The notes: generated by a model from the sequence alone, not told the origin. Numbered from the stretch's first letter, positions 25,114-34,778 are shown. The stretch is 64,000 nucleotides of DNA from an uncultured Lachnospiraceae bacterium (GCA_910579935.1 CAJTVQ010000010.1:36070-100069), one strand, 5' to 3'. Translations and numbers: made by a program.

Positions 25114-27276
25114 CTACATCCACAGCAGGTACACCAGCGTCAGTATCAGTCCTGTACAAAACAGCAGCAGCCCAAACGAAAGGCTTCTCCCAATTATCGT
25201 TCCGTCTTCCGCCAGCTCCTCGTGTTTCATTGCCAGCCTATGCTCATACTCCGCTTTATGCGGAGCCTTTTTCCATATCGTAGCGTTCAGGAGGCAGACA
25301 ATCCGGTCCATCCCCATTCCGATTACATGTGTAAAGAAATTTCCTTCCTCCAGTTCGTGCGGTATCTTGCTGTCCTTATAAATGGTTTTCCTAAGCAGTA
25401 CCACTATGCCGTCCAGCAGACTGTCGAGAATACGGCAGATTACCCCGAATATCATCGGCAGCACCCTTAAAAGCAGAGGACGGTAAACGGCTTCTTCCAA
25501 ATCCCAATATTTATTCCAACGGTTCACATATATTGTCCCATTCTCTTCTTTCTTCATCATCCACTTCCTGATAAGAACCAGATAAAGGAACGTGCCGATC
25601 AGAACCGAAACCAGTGCACCCTTTAGATTTTCGATACTGAAATAGCGCGTTGTGCCTTCTGAAAATGAACCCATGAAGTCCTCCCCCATATCTGCGATCC
25701 GGTCCATGATCACACCCGGCAGCACACCCATGAGGGGAAACAAAAGCGCCCCTGCCGTTAAAGATGCCGCGCTTACCTTGTTCATATAAGTCCTGCCCAT
25801 TGCATCATATTTTTCCTGCAGGCCACTGTCATTGTTTTTTTCTATAAACAACGCTGCATACAGTTTTAACATATAAGCTACTGTACAGCCGCCGCTGATC
25901 AAAAAGATCCATTCAATTCCCTTCACGGCGCCTGCATTCAGGATGCCCTGCTGTATATGACCTGTCCGGAGCGCCTCCGCATATTCCACGATGCTCTCAT
26001 GAATTAAAGTTTTGCTGACATATCCGCTCCAAAGCGGGATACCACCGATACCCATTGCTCCCATCAGGAAGATGAAATGAAGCAGCGGTTTTTTACGTCC
26101 GAATCCACGGATTTCATTTAAATCCAGCTTATGGATATTCATATAGACAACACCTGCTGCCATGAACAGCACCAGCTTAAACAGCGAATGGTTCACCATA
26201 TGAAGCAGCGACCCCCTCACTGCCAGACCGTTCTCTTCCCCAAGCAGCCCCTGCATCCCGATACCTACAAGAATGAAGCCGATCTGCGATACGGAAGAGC
26301 AGGCCAGCGTACGTTTCAGATTCACGGAAAACAGCGCCAGTACCGCACCTAAGACCATTGTCATCACACCAGTAATGAGAATCAGCGTTCCCCATTTTCC
26401 GTCATGCAGAAAAATATTGCAGCTAAGTACCAGAATACCGAAAATACCTGTCTTGGTTAAAATACCGGACAAAAGCGCACTCGCCGGAGCCGGAGCCACC
26501 GGGTGTGCCTTCGGCAGCCATATATGCAGCGGAAAAGCGCCTGCTTTCGCACCGAATCCAAACAGCATACATGTCCCGGCAATATACAGTTCCCTCCTCT
26601 GTGCTTCACATTCCGCTCCTGTCCCCCTCATAATACCGTCACATATTTCGTACAGATCATACATGGTCAAAGTACCGGTCGTATGATACAGGAGGAAAAT
26701 CCCCATCAACATCACAAGGCCGCCCATAACCGCCACTGCCAGATAAGTCTCCGCCGCCCGGAGCGAATCCGCTTTTTCATCATGCGCCACCCATACATAG
26801 GAAGTAAGGGACATCAGTTCAAAGAAAATAAACGTTGTGTACAGATCTGCCGACAAAAATATCCCCATGGTCGCCCCCAGCGTTACCAGCATAAATAAAT
26901 AATACCTGTTCCGATTCTTATATGCTGCAAAATATTCCCTGGAAAACAGTGTAGACAGCAGCCACATAAATGACGCAACCAATCCGTACAACACCCGGAA
27001 TCCGGAATAAGCGGCCAGATTCATACCCATTCCGCAAAACTCCGGAATCCGGAAAACAAACGGATCGTATCCGAATGCATGTTCCACACTGCCGGAAATA
27101 CCATGCGCCCTCCGCAACAGAAAAGCCACGTACAGCATTGCCGCAAATTCCAGCGTCACGACCACATCCGCCGCATAATCCCTGGACGTTTCGTTTTTCC
27201 TTCCGATCAAATAAGAAATCCCTGCGCCAAGCATCGGAAAAAATACCAAAAAACCCAACATCAAATTTCCTTCCAT
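25114..27276 (-). CDS. Proton-conducting antiporter subunit, NuoL/MrpA-like (last gene of Mrp/MBH-type cluster)
   Basis: The 720-residue membrane protein is a NuoL/HyfB-like antiporter subunit with about 14 core helices. The conserved block GAKAGAFPLHIWLPKAHPVAPAPASALLSGILTKTG carries the lysine residues expected of the proton channel. A long C-terminal extension (residues 560-720) contains YRPLLLRVLPMIFG and a final membrane helix, longer than standard NuoL. GGAGG precedes the ATG at 27276 by seven bases and the upstream gene ends 13 bp earlier. It is the fourth antiporter-type subunit in this operon. Ion translocation (Na+/H+) is inferred from family. Confidence 0.88.
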   Translation of the reverse strand: MEGNLMLGFLVFFPMLGAGISYLIGRKNETSRDYAADVVVTLEFAAMLYVAFLLRRAHGISGSVEHAFGYDPFVFRIPEFCGMGMNLAAYSGFRVLYGLVASFMWLLSTLFSREYFAAYKNRNRYYLFMLVTLGATMGIFLSADLYTTFIFFELMSLTSYVWVAHDEKADSLRAAETYLAVAVMGGLVMLMGIFLLYHTTGTLTMYDLYEICDGIMRGTGAECEAQRRELYIAGTCMLFGFGAKAGAFPLHIWLPKAHPVAPAPASALLSGILTKTGIFGILVLSCNIFLHDGKWGTLILITGVMTMVLGAVLALFSVNLKRTLACSSVSQIGFILVGIGMQGLLGEENGLAVRGSLLHMVNHSLFKLVLFMAAGVVYMNIHKLDLNEIRGFGRKKPLLHFIFLMGAMGIGGIPLWSGYVSKTLIHESIVEYAEALRTGHIQQGILNAGAVKGIEWIFLISGGCTVAYMLKLYAALFIEKNNDSGLQEKYDAMGRTYMNKVSAASLTAGALLFPLMGVLPGVIMDRIADMGEDFMGSFSEGTTRYFSIENLKGALVSVLIGTFLYLVLIRKWMMKKEENGTIYVNRWNKYWDLEEAVYRPLLLRVLPMIFGVICRILDSLLDGIVVLLRKTIYKDSKIPHELEEGNFFTHVIGMGMDRIVCLLNATIWKKAPHKAEYEHRLAMKHEELAEDGTIIGRSLSFGLLLFCTGLILTLVYLLWM

Positions 27277-27289
27277 ACGGCACCTCCCA

Positions 27290-28765
27290 TCAATAGACTC
27301 CGTTCGCTACGTCTTCAAAGAAATTCACCACCGGCCCGGAATATAACCCAAAGACCACGATCATCACTACAAATACCGTCAACGGCACTATCATTTTCCA
27401 ATTCGGGTCCTTTATGCCCTCCAGCTTTCCGTAATCGAAACCCGCCGCCGGGAAAAATGCCCTCACTACAATTGTCAGCATATAAATCGCCGTAAGGAGC
27501 GCAGACAACAACAGACAGCCGATACCAAAATAAGCCAGCACATTACCGCTCTCTACCGCCGCACTGGCCAGATTCCATTTGCTGATAAAACCGGCCAGCC
27601 CGGGCACGCCCATAAGCGCCAGCGCCGATACGGTAAAAGCGCCGAATACCCATGGCATCTTTTTCCCCATGCCGTCCAATTCATGGACATAGTGCTTATC
27701 TGTCTGATACATAATGGCTCCGGCACAGAAAAAGGAACAGATTTTCATAAATGCATGAAATACCATATGTGAAAGCGCTGCTACCATTCCAAGAGGCGTC
27801 ATGATTACCGCGCCAAACAAAATATAGGACAAATTGCTGATCGTGGAATATGCCAGCCGCCGTTTGATATGTGTCTCCTTCACTGCCCTGCTGCATCCGT
27901 AAACGATCGTGAACATAACCACTGCCATCGTGGCATACTGCGCCCAGGTTCCCCTCAGGAATTCCGTACCATAACTATAATAGGTAAGCCGGAGTATGGC
28001 AAAAGCTCCGGCCTTCACTACCGCTACCGCATGAAGCAGCGCCGTCACGGGAGTAGGCGCCACACCTGCCTGCGGGAGCCATGAATTAAAAGGACAGATT
28101 GCCGCTTTTACGCCAAATCCCATAAATGCAATCACGTAAATCAAAAGCAGTGTATTGGTTCTGCTGCCGATCTTCGCCACATCCAGCACACCGCCAAGTA
28201 CAAAATCCGTCGTACTTCCATATACAATAATAAATATCAGGCCGATGAAAGCAAAAGCTGCCCCGCCCAGCGAATAATACAGATACTTACGGCTTGCCAA
28301 TATGGCTTCTCTCGTAAGCGTATGCATCACAAGAGGTACCGTCACTAATGTCAGCAGCTCATAGAAAAAGTACATGGTCAGCAGATTGCCCGCCAGCGCA
28401 ATTCCCAGCGTAACTCCATAAGTCATGGTATAAAACATAAAAAATACCTTTTCGTGTTCTTCCTTCATCATATATTCGAATGCAAACAAGGTAGCCAAAG
28501 GCCATAAAAACGAAACCAATCCGGCAAATACCATCGCCATTCCGTCCACTTTAAAGGCAATGGTAAGATTCCCAGTAAAATTAGCCAGTACAAATCTCTC
28601 CTCCGGACTATTAATAAGCAATGACCATACAAACAAAGTATTCAGTACCACTAAAGTTTCCAGAAACACTTCCATGTGCCTTCTTTTTTTAAACGGAAGC
28701 ACAGATACCAGCACGCCGGCTGCAACCGGCAATAAAATGACTGTCAACAGCATAATTTCACTCAT
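27290..28765 (-). CDS. Proton-conducting antiporter subunit, NuoM/MrpD-like (third copy)
   Basis: The start is set at 28765 (MSEIMLLTVILLP), with GGGAGGAG upstream; an earlier in-frame ATG lies inside the preceding gene. The 491-residue protein has about 14 helices and the antiporter block GVKAAICPFNSWLPQAGVAPTPVTALLHAVAVVKAG. Here the usual HPVAP is replaced by GVAP and a His appears in the LLHAV segment. The conserved Lys residues are kept. This sequence drift from its two neighbours suggests an old duplication with different loading of the channel. It belongs to the ten-gene leftward operon. Confidence 0.87.
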   Translation of the reverse strand: MSEIMLLTVILLPVAAGVLVSVLPFKKRRHMEVFLETLVVLNTLFVWSLLINSPEERFVLANFTGNLTIAFKVDGMAMVFAGLVSFLWPLATLFAFEYMMKEEHEKVFFMFYTMTYGVTLGIALAGNLLTMYFFYELLTLVTVPLVMHTLTREAILASRKYLYYSLGGAAFAFIGLIFIIVYGSTTDFVLGGVLDVAKIGSRTNTLLLIYVIAFMGFGVKAAICPFNSWLPQAGVAPTPVTALLHAVAVVKAGAFAILRLTYYSYGTEFLRGTWAQYATMAVVMFTIVYGCSRAVKETHIKRRLAYSTISNLSYILFGAVIMTPLGMVAALSHMVFHAFMKICSFFCAGAIMYQTDKHYVHELDGMGKKMPWVFGAFTVSALALMGVPGLAGFISKWNLASAAVESGNVLAYFGIGCLLLSALLTAIYMLTIVVRAFFPAAGFDYGKLEGIKDPNWKMIVPLTVFVVMIVVFGLYSGPVVNFFEDVANGVY

Positions 28766-28778
28766 ATTCTGCTCCTCC

Positions 28779-30299
28779 CTAAAAAAGTCCCGATACAAAA
28801 TCGGAAATGTAAGCCGTCAGCGGATTCGGAAACATACCTGACACGACAGCCAGTACAGCCAATACAACAAGCGGCGCCAGCATAAGAGGCGAAGCTTCCT
28901 CTCTCAGGGAAAAGAACAATTTCTTCCCATTTTTCTCCTGACCGTCATTCAAATAACCCAAACCCGGAAAAAATCCTTTCATCGTAAGCGGCAGAAGATA
29001 ACCTGCCGTAAGCAGCGCACTGATCAGCAGAACCACAGGACCCAGCCAGGAAAATACCGGAATGCCGGACGCCAGCGCCCCTTCCGCCAGATACCACTTA
29101 CTGATAAATCCGCTGGCGGGCGGTATGCCAATAAGCGCCAGGGAAACAAATGTATAACACCACATCGTTACCGGCATCTCTTTACCGATACCGCGCAGTT
29201 CATCTACTTTTGTTTTTCCGGTCTTATGAATCACCGCTCCTGCCGAGAGGAACAGTCCGCATTTAATAACGGCATGAAACACCACGTGCAGAAGAGCGCC
29301 CTCCATTGCAGCCGGCTGTAATAAAGACAAGCCAAATAAAATGTAGGAAAGCTGACTTACCGTAGAATATGCCAGTCTCTTTTTCAGTACATTTTCTCTG
29401 AATGCCAGCATGGAACCCATAAATACCGTGATCAATGCCAGTACCATCCAGACCTCCTGCACCCAGCTCCCGCGAATAAAATCTGCTCCGAACATATAAA
29501 AAATCACACGGATAACACCTAATACGCCAGCCTTCACAATGACCGCGGACAATACCGCACTGGCCGGAGCCGGAGCTACCGGATGCGCCGCCGGCAGCCA
29601 TGCATGCAGCGGAAACATACCCGCTTTTACGCCGAATCCCATTATCATGAAAAAGGATACCACCAGCAACAGATTTTCATTTCCGGAAACCAGTGTCCGG
29701 TCCAGCACCCCTCCCGCCGTAAAAGTAAGCGTATTGCCATACCGGTACAGGAAATACAATCCAAACAGCACCATATAAGCTCCACAGAAAGAATAAAATA
29801 AATATTTCAATCCAGCCATGATTGCTTCCCTGCTCTTCTCATGCAGGACAAAAGGCATGGACAGCAGTGTCATCAATTCATAAAACATATAAAAAGTAAC
29901 GAGATTCCCGGAAAAACCCAGCCCTGTCAGTATACCGAATACCATCAGGTAAAAACCATAAAACCGCTTTTCCCCCTCTTCCTTTTTTCCCTTACAGGGT
30001 TCCATATAGGCAAAAGAAAAGAAACCGGCCAGTTCCCACACCAAAGTCACTACCGCCGAAAACAGCAGTCCCAGTGAATCCGGTTTCAGATAAATCGGCA
30101 GGGCTTCAGACAGCCGGAACAATAGCACCTCCTGATCCTTTACATGGAACAGTGCATACACTACCGAACAGCCCGTAACCACCAGCGAAGCTCCGGTCAT
30201 TCCAAGCAGCAGTTTTCTACTTTTCGGTTCCTTCATCACCAATAATAAAAATCCGGTGATGATGGGAAATATTATCGGAAACAGCATTGCAACCATCAT
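28779..30299 (-). CDS. Proton-conducting antiporter subunit, NuoM/MrpD-like (second copy)
   Basis: The 506-residue membrane protein has the proton-antiporter fold. It carries FMIMGFGVKAGMFPLHAWLPAAHPVAPAPASAVLSAVIVKAG and a second-half LAYSTVSQLSYILFGLSL block. The starting MMVAM allows three nearby ATG choices; the first is used here. It follows the MrpD-like gene by 36 bp and precedes the third copy by 13 bp. Alone it would act as one channel of a multi-subunit Na+/H+ antiporter or redox-driven pump. No redox subunit gene is present in the cluster. Confidence 0.87.
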   Translation of the reverse strand: MMVAMLFPIIFPIITGFLLLVMKEPKSRKLLLGMTGASLVVTGCSVVYALFHVKDQEVLLFRLSEALPIYLKPDSLGLLFSAVVTLVWELAGFFSFAYMEPCKGKKEEGEKRFYGFYLMVFGILTGLGFSGNLVTFYMFYELMTLLSMPFVLHEKSREAIMAGLKYLFYSFCGAYMVLFGLYFLYRYGNTLTFTAGGVLDRTLVSGNENLLLVVSFFMIMGFGVKAGMFPLHAWLPAAHPVAPAPASAVLSAVIVKAGVLGVIRVIFYMFGADFIRGSWVQEVWMVLALITVFMGSMLAFRENVLKKRLAYSTVSQLSYILFGLSLLQPAAMEGALLHVVFHAVIKCGLFLSAGAVIHKTGKTKVDELRGIGKEMPVTMWCYTFVSLALIGIPPASGFISKWYLAEGALASGIPVFSWLGPVVLLISALLTAGYLLPLTMKGFFPGLGYLNDGQEKNGKKLFFSLREEASPLMLAPLVVLAVLAVVSGMFPNPLTAYISDFVSGLF

Positions 30300-30335
30300 A
30301 TCTACCTCTATTCTGCAGTATACTCCATCATACCG

Positions 30336-31850
30336 CTATGCAAACATATTCAGACCCCATCCAATCAAATCCACAATCGGCTGTGATAAAACACCGAGAA
30401 AAACATTCAGTGCAATAAAGCAGAGCAGTGACACCGCATATACCTTATTTTCCTGCCACGTCACCGTAGAATATTCTGTATCCTCTACCGGCGTATAAAT
30501 GCGGATAACCGTCTTCATAAAATAAATGGCATTCAGAATGGTACTGATTCCCAGCACGATCAAAGTAGGCAGCATCTTCCCTTCGTTCTGGACTGCCGCC
30601 TGGGAAAACAGCAGCTTGCTGATAAAACCGGAAAACATGGGTACGCCTACCATAGACAGCGCACCTGCCGTAAAGGTCGCCCCAGCCATCTTATTCCGGT
30701 ATCCGCTGCCTGTCAGCTCCGTGAGTTTCCTGCTTCCGCCCGATACATCGGTCAGACCGATTGCTGCAATAAACAGCAAAGATTTCGTAGCCGCATGGGA
30801 AAGCACGTGAAATACCGAAGCAATCATACCGACCTGTGTCCCAAGACCGATACCCATATAAATATAGCCGATCTGGGCAATAGAAGAAAAAGCGATCATC
30901 CGCCGTACGTCATTCTCCTTTATTGCACTCAGTGAACCGAACACCATTCCCATCAGACCAAAGATAAAAAGGATATCTATGATCCTACTGTCATGAAATG
31001 CCTGAAAACCTATCACACGGTAAATAATCTTAATCAGCAGAAAAATATATCCTTTCGAAACAAGACTGGAAAGAATTGCCGCCGAAGAAACCGTGGAATA
31101 ACCATAAGCATCAGGCAGCCATGCATGGAAAGGAAACAGCGCGCTCTTAATGGCAAGACCAACCGATATGATTGCAATCGTTACCATCAAAGGGACGTGG
31201 TAACTTCCGCCCGCACCTGAAAGATATATACTCGTCACCTGTTCTTTGATATTGGACATCAGCAGATGTCCTGTCATATCATACAACATGCAGAGTCCCA
31301 GCAGAAACAGACCGGATCCCAGCAGACTCATGATCATATACCGCACCGCCGCCTCTATGGTCCGCCCGTTCTGCCTTATCATGATCAGACCGCAGGCAGA
31401 AATGGTATTGATTTCCACAAACACATATGCCGTAAACAGGTCGTTGGTATAAATCAGCGCAAGCAGGGAACTCAGCATCAAATCCGTCAGTATGTAGTAC
31501 AGATTATGTTTCCCCTCTTCTACCTCCTGAATCAGCTTATGCCTTCCGCCCATCAGGGAAAGGAGCATAATGACACAAAAAAACAATGCCATGCCTGCCT
31601 CCATCACCCCTACCCGCAGCTCATTTCCCCACGGAGCCGGAAAACGCCCCATTACATATACATAGAATTCCCCTGTCCGCATTGTAAACCAAAGCACCGC
31701 TGCCGACATCAGAATATTGATACAAAGCACCGCCGTATTGATTCTTTTTGCAGTTTTCCCTTTTAAAGCCGAACTGATGATTCCGGCGAACATACAAAGC
31801 ATAATGGAGAAACAGGGAAAATTCTGCACCAGTTCCATTTGTCCCGTCAT
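30336..31850 (-). CDS. mrpD: Na+/H+ antiporter subunit D (MrpD/MbhH-like, first copy)
   Basis: The 504-residue protein sits directly after the MrpC gene (3-bp gap), the normal place of MrpD/MbhH. It has about 14 helices with GLAIKSALFPFHAWLPDAYGYSTVSSAAILSSLVSKGY, the D-type version of the channel block, and RRMIAFSSIAQIGYIYMGIGLG in the second half. In known Mrp and MBH complexes this subunit carries ion or proton exchange. The transported ion cannot be decided from sequence. Confidence 0.88.
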   Translation of the reverse strand: MTGQMELVQNFPCFSIMLCMFAGIISSALKGKTAKRINTAVLCINILMSAAVLWFTMRTGEFYVYVMGRFPAPWGNELRVGVMEAGMALFFCVIMLLSLMGGRHKLIQEVEEGKHNLYYILTDLMLSSLLALIYTNDLFTAYVFVEINTISACGLIMIRQNGRTIEAAVRYMIMSLLGSGLFLLGLCMLYDMTGHLLMSNIKEQVTSIYLSGAGGSYHVPLMVTIAIISVGLAIKSALFPFHAWLPDAYGYSTVSSAAILSSLVSKGYIFLLIKIIYRVIGFQAFHDSRIIDILFIFGLMGMVFGSLSAIKENDVRRMIAFSSIAQIGYIYMGIGLGTQVGMIASVFHVLSHAATKSLLFIAAIGLTDVSGGSRKLTELTGSGYRNKMAGATFTAGALSMVGVPMFSGFISKLLFSQAAVQNEGKMLPTLIVLGISTILNAIYFMKTVIRIYTPVEDTEYSTVTWQENKVYAVSLLCFIALNVFLGVLSQPIVDLIGWGLNMFA

Positions 31851-31853
31851 CTT

Positions 31854-32228
31854 TTACAACCCCTCCTTCTTCAGCCGCAGGGATATCTCGTCCAGGTCCA
31901 GTGTATGGTATCTTTGGTACAGCCGTATGGTAAGCGACAGCATAAGTGCAGAAACAGACACCGATACCACAATACCGGTCAGCACAAGACCGCTCGGAAC
32001 CGGATTGATATAAGCTTCCACACTCTGCACTCCGTCCACCACAATAGGCGCTGCCCTGCCGCTGATATATCCCTTTTCTGCCAGAAACAAATATACTGCC
32101 GTATCCATGATATTCAGGCCAATGATCTTCTTTATTAAATTATTCTGCAGCAGCAGATTTCCGAAACCGATTACAAACAATAAAATGGCAACGGCTTCTC
32201 CGTAATTTGAAAACAGACTGCCTCCCAT
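31854..32228 (-). CDS. mrpC: Na+/H+ antiporter subunit C (MrpC, NuoK-like)
   Basis: The 124-residue protein has three membrane helices and the NuoK/MrpC pattern (AVAILLFVIGFGNLLLQNNLIKKIIGLNI, then DGVQSVEAYINPVPSGLVLTGIVVSVSVSAL). The PxPxxLVLTxIV segment is the family signature. It lies between the MnhB-like and MrpD genes as in Mrp and membrane-bound hydrogenase operons. It forms part of the membrane arm linking the antiporter subunits. Confidence 0.9.
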   Translation of the reverse strand: MGGSLFSNYGEAVAILLFVIGFGNLLLQNNLIKKIIGLNIMDTAVYLFLAEKGYISGRAAPIVVDGVQSVEAYINPVPSGLVLTGIVVSVSVSALMLSLTIRLYQRYHTLDLDEISLRLKKEGL

Positions 32229-32268
32229 TTAAAATCCACTCCTTTCCCAATACCACAGGGTAATCCTC

Positions 32269-33237
32269 TTACAGACCGCCTCTGCGGAATAAAGCATAAA
32301 AAGCATACATCGTACATGCTACTTCTATACCTACACAGATGTTAATGGGGAAAATAATGCCCGCACTGACAATATGCCCCGGAATTCCAAGCGGAATATG
32401 ATTTTCCAATCCGTTCGCCCCCATCACGTAATAATATATTCCAACCAGCCCATACAGACAAAGCGCCGTCACCTTGGCAGCTTTATAGACCTCCTCGTTA
32501 AAGAAACGCTGTGTCTTCTTAAAGCCAAAAGCGCTCGCATATAAGATTAATCCCGCTCCCATGGCTGCCCCGCCGGAAAAACCGCCGCCGGGTGACAAAT
32601 GCCCGTTTAAAATAATATAAATACCGAAGATAAAGATAATCGGAACCAGAACCGTAGCTACCCCCTGCAGAATCGCATCATTTTTGGGTTCGTAACGGCG
32701 GTCATTCTGAAGCTCCCGCTTCTTTAACTCCGCATCCTCCGCCATCAGCATGATCATTACACAGCAGGTTGCAATAAAAAGCACGTTTGTTTCACCGAAC
32801 GTATCAAAGGCACGATACGTAAGAATCATGCCGGTAACCACATTCACGGCCCCTGTCTCCTGCATACCGCTTTCTATATACCTCTTTGCCACTTCATTAT
32901 TATCCGGATTGGATGCATTGCCCGTAGGCGGCAGATAAGAAACGGTAACAATCAGCATGGCCCCCAGCACAATACAGAAAACCACTGCCATGATTCTGTA
33001 AAACCGCCAGAAAAACAACAGCCATTTATTATTTTCCCTATCATAGACCTTGTCGCGTATCATCTGATGTTCACACATACGCTCCTGAATGGTCGATTCC
33101 TCTTCCTGATACTCTTTCTGCGGCTGCATCTCTACTTTACCCACATAAGGATCCCTGCTGCCCGATAACCACCGGAAGAAATGAAAGGCCAATGTTTTCT
33201 GATATTCTTCCTCTGACTTCAATTTACTCATTACCAT
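32269..33237 (-). CDS. MbhE-MrpB fusion subunit of Mrp/MBH-type antiporter
   Basis: The 322-residue protein joins two membrane modules that are separate subunits in archaeal membrane-bound hydrogenase. An MbhE-like part (VVTGMILTYRAFDTFGETNVLFIATC, residues about 130-165) precedes an MrpB/MnhB domain with the signature NGHLSPGGGFSGGAAMGAG (about 210-230). The first 75 residues are hydrophilic and charged and have no known counterpart; the first helix starts at KWLLFFWRFYRI. The start overlaps the previous gene by 14 bp; ATG at 33231 is an alternative. Confidence 0.85.
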   Translation of the reverse strand: MVMSKLKSEEEYQKTLAFHFFRWLSGSRDPYVGKVEMQPQKEYQEEESTIQERMCEHQMIRDKVYDRENNKWLLFFWRFYRIMAVVFCIVLGAMLIVTVSYLPPTGNASNPDNNEVAKRYIESGMQETGAVNVVTGMILTYRAFDTFGETNVLFIATCCVMIMLMAEDAELKKRELQNDRRYEPKNDAILQGVATVLVPIIFIFGIYIILNGHLSPGGGFSGGAAMGAGLILYASAFGFKKTQRFFNEEVYKAAKVTALCLYGLVGIYYYVMGANGLENHIPLGIPGHIVSAGIIFPINICVGIEVACTMYAFYALFRRGGL

Positions 33238-33514
33238 CCCCGCCTTTCTTTCTATCCGCTTCTTCTTTTATTTCTTCAATTGCATGTATCTTCTTAAGTG
33301 TCACAAAAAAAAGCACGCTGGTAACACCGGCGCCTACCGCCGCTTCCGTGATGGCCAGATCCGGTGACTCCAGACAGATCCATATAATCGACATCACAAG
33401 ACTGTATGACATAAAAATCAGAATGGAATTCAGGAGTTTTTTTGAGAAACTTACGGAAAACGCACATATTACTAAAAATCCAAGCAAAATATATTGAAAT
33501 ACCTGCATAAACAA
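33224..33514 (-). CDS. MbhD-like (DUF4040) antiporter subunit
   Basis: The 96-residue protein has three helices and matches DUF4040/MbhD. That protein equals the C-terminal piece of MrpA in aerobic bacteria, with SPDLAITEAAVGAGVTSVLFFVTLKKI as its signature. Its existence as a separate small gene is typical of MBH-like and clostridial clusters. A charged C-terminal tail follows. It begins 5 bp after the MrpG gene and overlaps the next gene by 14 bp. Confidence 0.86.
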   Translation of the reverse strand: MFMQVFQYILLGFLVICAFSVSFSKKLLNSILIFMSYSLVMSIIWICLESPDLAITEAAVGAGVTSVLFFVTLKKIHAIEEIKEEADRKKGGDGNE

Positions 33515-33519
33515 TCCTC

Positions 33520-33906
33520 CTATCGTTTCGTATCCGGCCTGACGCCTTCTGCCTTCGTAAGTTCCCCGTCCTCTGTCAGTATCATGTCTGTTTCACAAAA
33601 TTCATTCAGTTTTTTATTTGTCGATACTTCCAGTCTGGCTATCAGATGGGAGGAAACCGGAGAAGCCAGCCATAGGAAAGTAACAATAAGAACCATTTTC
33701 AACGTGGTAAAATTTAACCCCGAAATAATCATAAGCCCTACCAGGGAAATACTGATTCCCAAAGTGTCTCCCATTGCTGCGGCATGCATCCGGTTCAGTA
33801 CATACTTCATATGAAAAATACCAAATATTTCGACAATAAATATGCTAAGCCCGCATAAAAGCACCACCGTTCCGATCATAAAGCGCACCCATTCAATGAT
33901 CCCCAT
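33520..33906 (-). CDS. mrpG: Na+/H+ antiporter subunit G (MrpG)
   Basis: The 128-residue protein has three helices and the MrpG signature RMHAAAMGDTLGISISLVGLM followed by KMVLIVTFLWLASPVSSHLIAR. The overlap of 14 bp with mrpF indicates translational coupling. It is one of the small membrane subunits that assemble with E and F at one end of the complex. A C-terminal charged extension of about 30 residues is present. Confidence 0.9.
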   Translation of the reverse strand: MGIIEWVRFMIGTVVLLCGLSIFIVEIFGIFHMKYVLNRMHAAAMGDTLGISISLVGLMIISGLNFTTLKMVLIVTFLWLASPVSSHLIARLEVSTNKKLNEFCETDMILTEDGELTKAEGVRPDTKR

Positions 33907-34234
33907 TCTCCTGCTCCTCCTTCACATTCTCATTTTCTTTATGTACTCTCATATATACTTTGGTAAGTACAATGACTGCCAGAAAACTGATCATGGCATA
34001 GATCAGACAGATATCAACCAGATATCCTTCCTTTAACAAAAGCGCCAGTATGGCGATCATAACCATAACCATCGTGCCCATCATATTAACCGCTACGATC
34101 CGGTCCGCTACACTGGGACCCTTTACAGCCCGTATCAGACAAAGGAATACCATCAATGCCAGAAAAATTAACGCTCCCACAAAAACAGTCCGGTATGCCG
34201 CTTCTAAAGCTGTCAGTTCACCCGTTATTTCCAT
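33893..34234 (-). CDS. mrpF: Na+/H+ antiporter subunit F (MrpF)
   Basis: The 113-residue protein has three helices with the MrpF pattern LCLIRAVKGPSVADRIVAVNMMGTM, then GYLVDICLIYAMISFLAVIVLTK. The C-terminal 20 residues are charged. It starts 5 bp after mrpE ends and overlaps mrpG. Its family role is subunit assembly of the multisubunit antiporter; a related protein in Bacillus also affects bile-salt efflux. Confidence 0.9.
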   Translation of the reverse strand: MEITGELTALEAAYRTVFVGALIFLALMVFLCLIRAVKGPSVADRIVAVNMMGTMVMVMIAILALLLKEGYLVDICLIYAMISFLAVIVLTKVYMRVHKENENVKEEQENGDH

Positions 34235-34239
34235 ACCAT

Positions 34240-34704
34240 CTACATCCTTTCTTCCAACTTTTTGAGCAAATCCACAAATATAGAATGATTCATTCCCTCT
34301 GCCAGTTCCTTATCCAGACAATGTACCACATACTCGTCTCCTTCCAATGTAACCGTTATGGTTCCCGGTGTTAAAGTAATGGAATTAGCCAGCACCACCT
34401 TTGCCAGTTTTGTTTTCAGATTTATCTTAAAACGTACAAGAACCGGTTCCAGCTCATACCGGGAAGCCGTCATCAGCTTGATCACCGCAAAATTTGCCTT
34501 TATGATCTCCCACACCAATACACAAATATATCGGAGAATACATGGGGCACATTTCATGTAAACGATATCTTTGCGTATGCTGTAATCCATAAACTTACAG
34601 ATAAAAAGATACATTGCTGCAGAGATCACCAGCCCGAATACGATCGTCTCCGCAGTCACCGTGCCGTTAAAAATAATCCACACCAAGAAAAATAATATGT
34701 ACAT
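34240..34704 (-). CDS. mrpE: Na+/H+ antiporter subunit E (MrpE), first gene of the cluster
   Basis: The 154-residue protein has two or three N-terminal helices and the MrpE signature LANSITLTPGTITVTLEGDEYVVHCLD near the C-terminus. It heads the ten-gene leftward operon E, F, G, MbhD, MbhE-B, C, D, D, D, L. A weak hairpin separates it from trxA 74 bp upstream, so the antiporter operon may have its own promoter or partial read-through from trmB-trxA. Confidence 0.9.
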   Translation of the reverse strand: MYILFFLVWIIFNGTVTAETIVFGLVISAAMYLFICKFMDYSIRKDIVYMKCAPCILRYICVLVWEIIKANFAVIKLMTASRYELEPVLVRFKINLKTKLAKVVLANSITLTPGTITVTLEGDEYVVHCLDKELAEGMNHSIFVDLLKKLEERM

Positions 34705-34746
34705 CCTTCCTATCCCTCCCTGTCGCAGCCGCTTTCAAAGAAACGA

Positions 34747-34765
34747 ACACCCGCTGTGCGAGTGT
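34747..34765 (-). terminator. Weak hairpin terminator after thioredoxin
   Basis: A 7-bp stem with one G-T pair (ACACTCG and CGGGTGT on the minus strand) is followed by TCGTTTCTTT. It lies between trxA and mrpE and would terminate only partly. Confidence 0.4.
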
Positions 34766-34778
34766 CCTTAGGTAATAC

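Noticed and set aside
25114..34704. A complete membrane-bound hydrogenase or NADH dehydrogenase operon
   Set aside because: No [NiFe] large or small subunit, no iron-sulfur or NADH-binding protein is present between the two operon ends.
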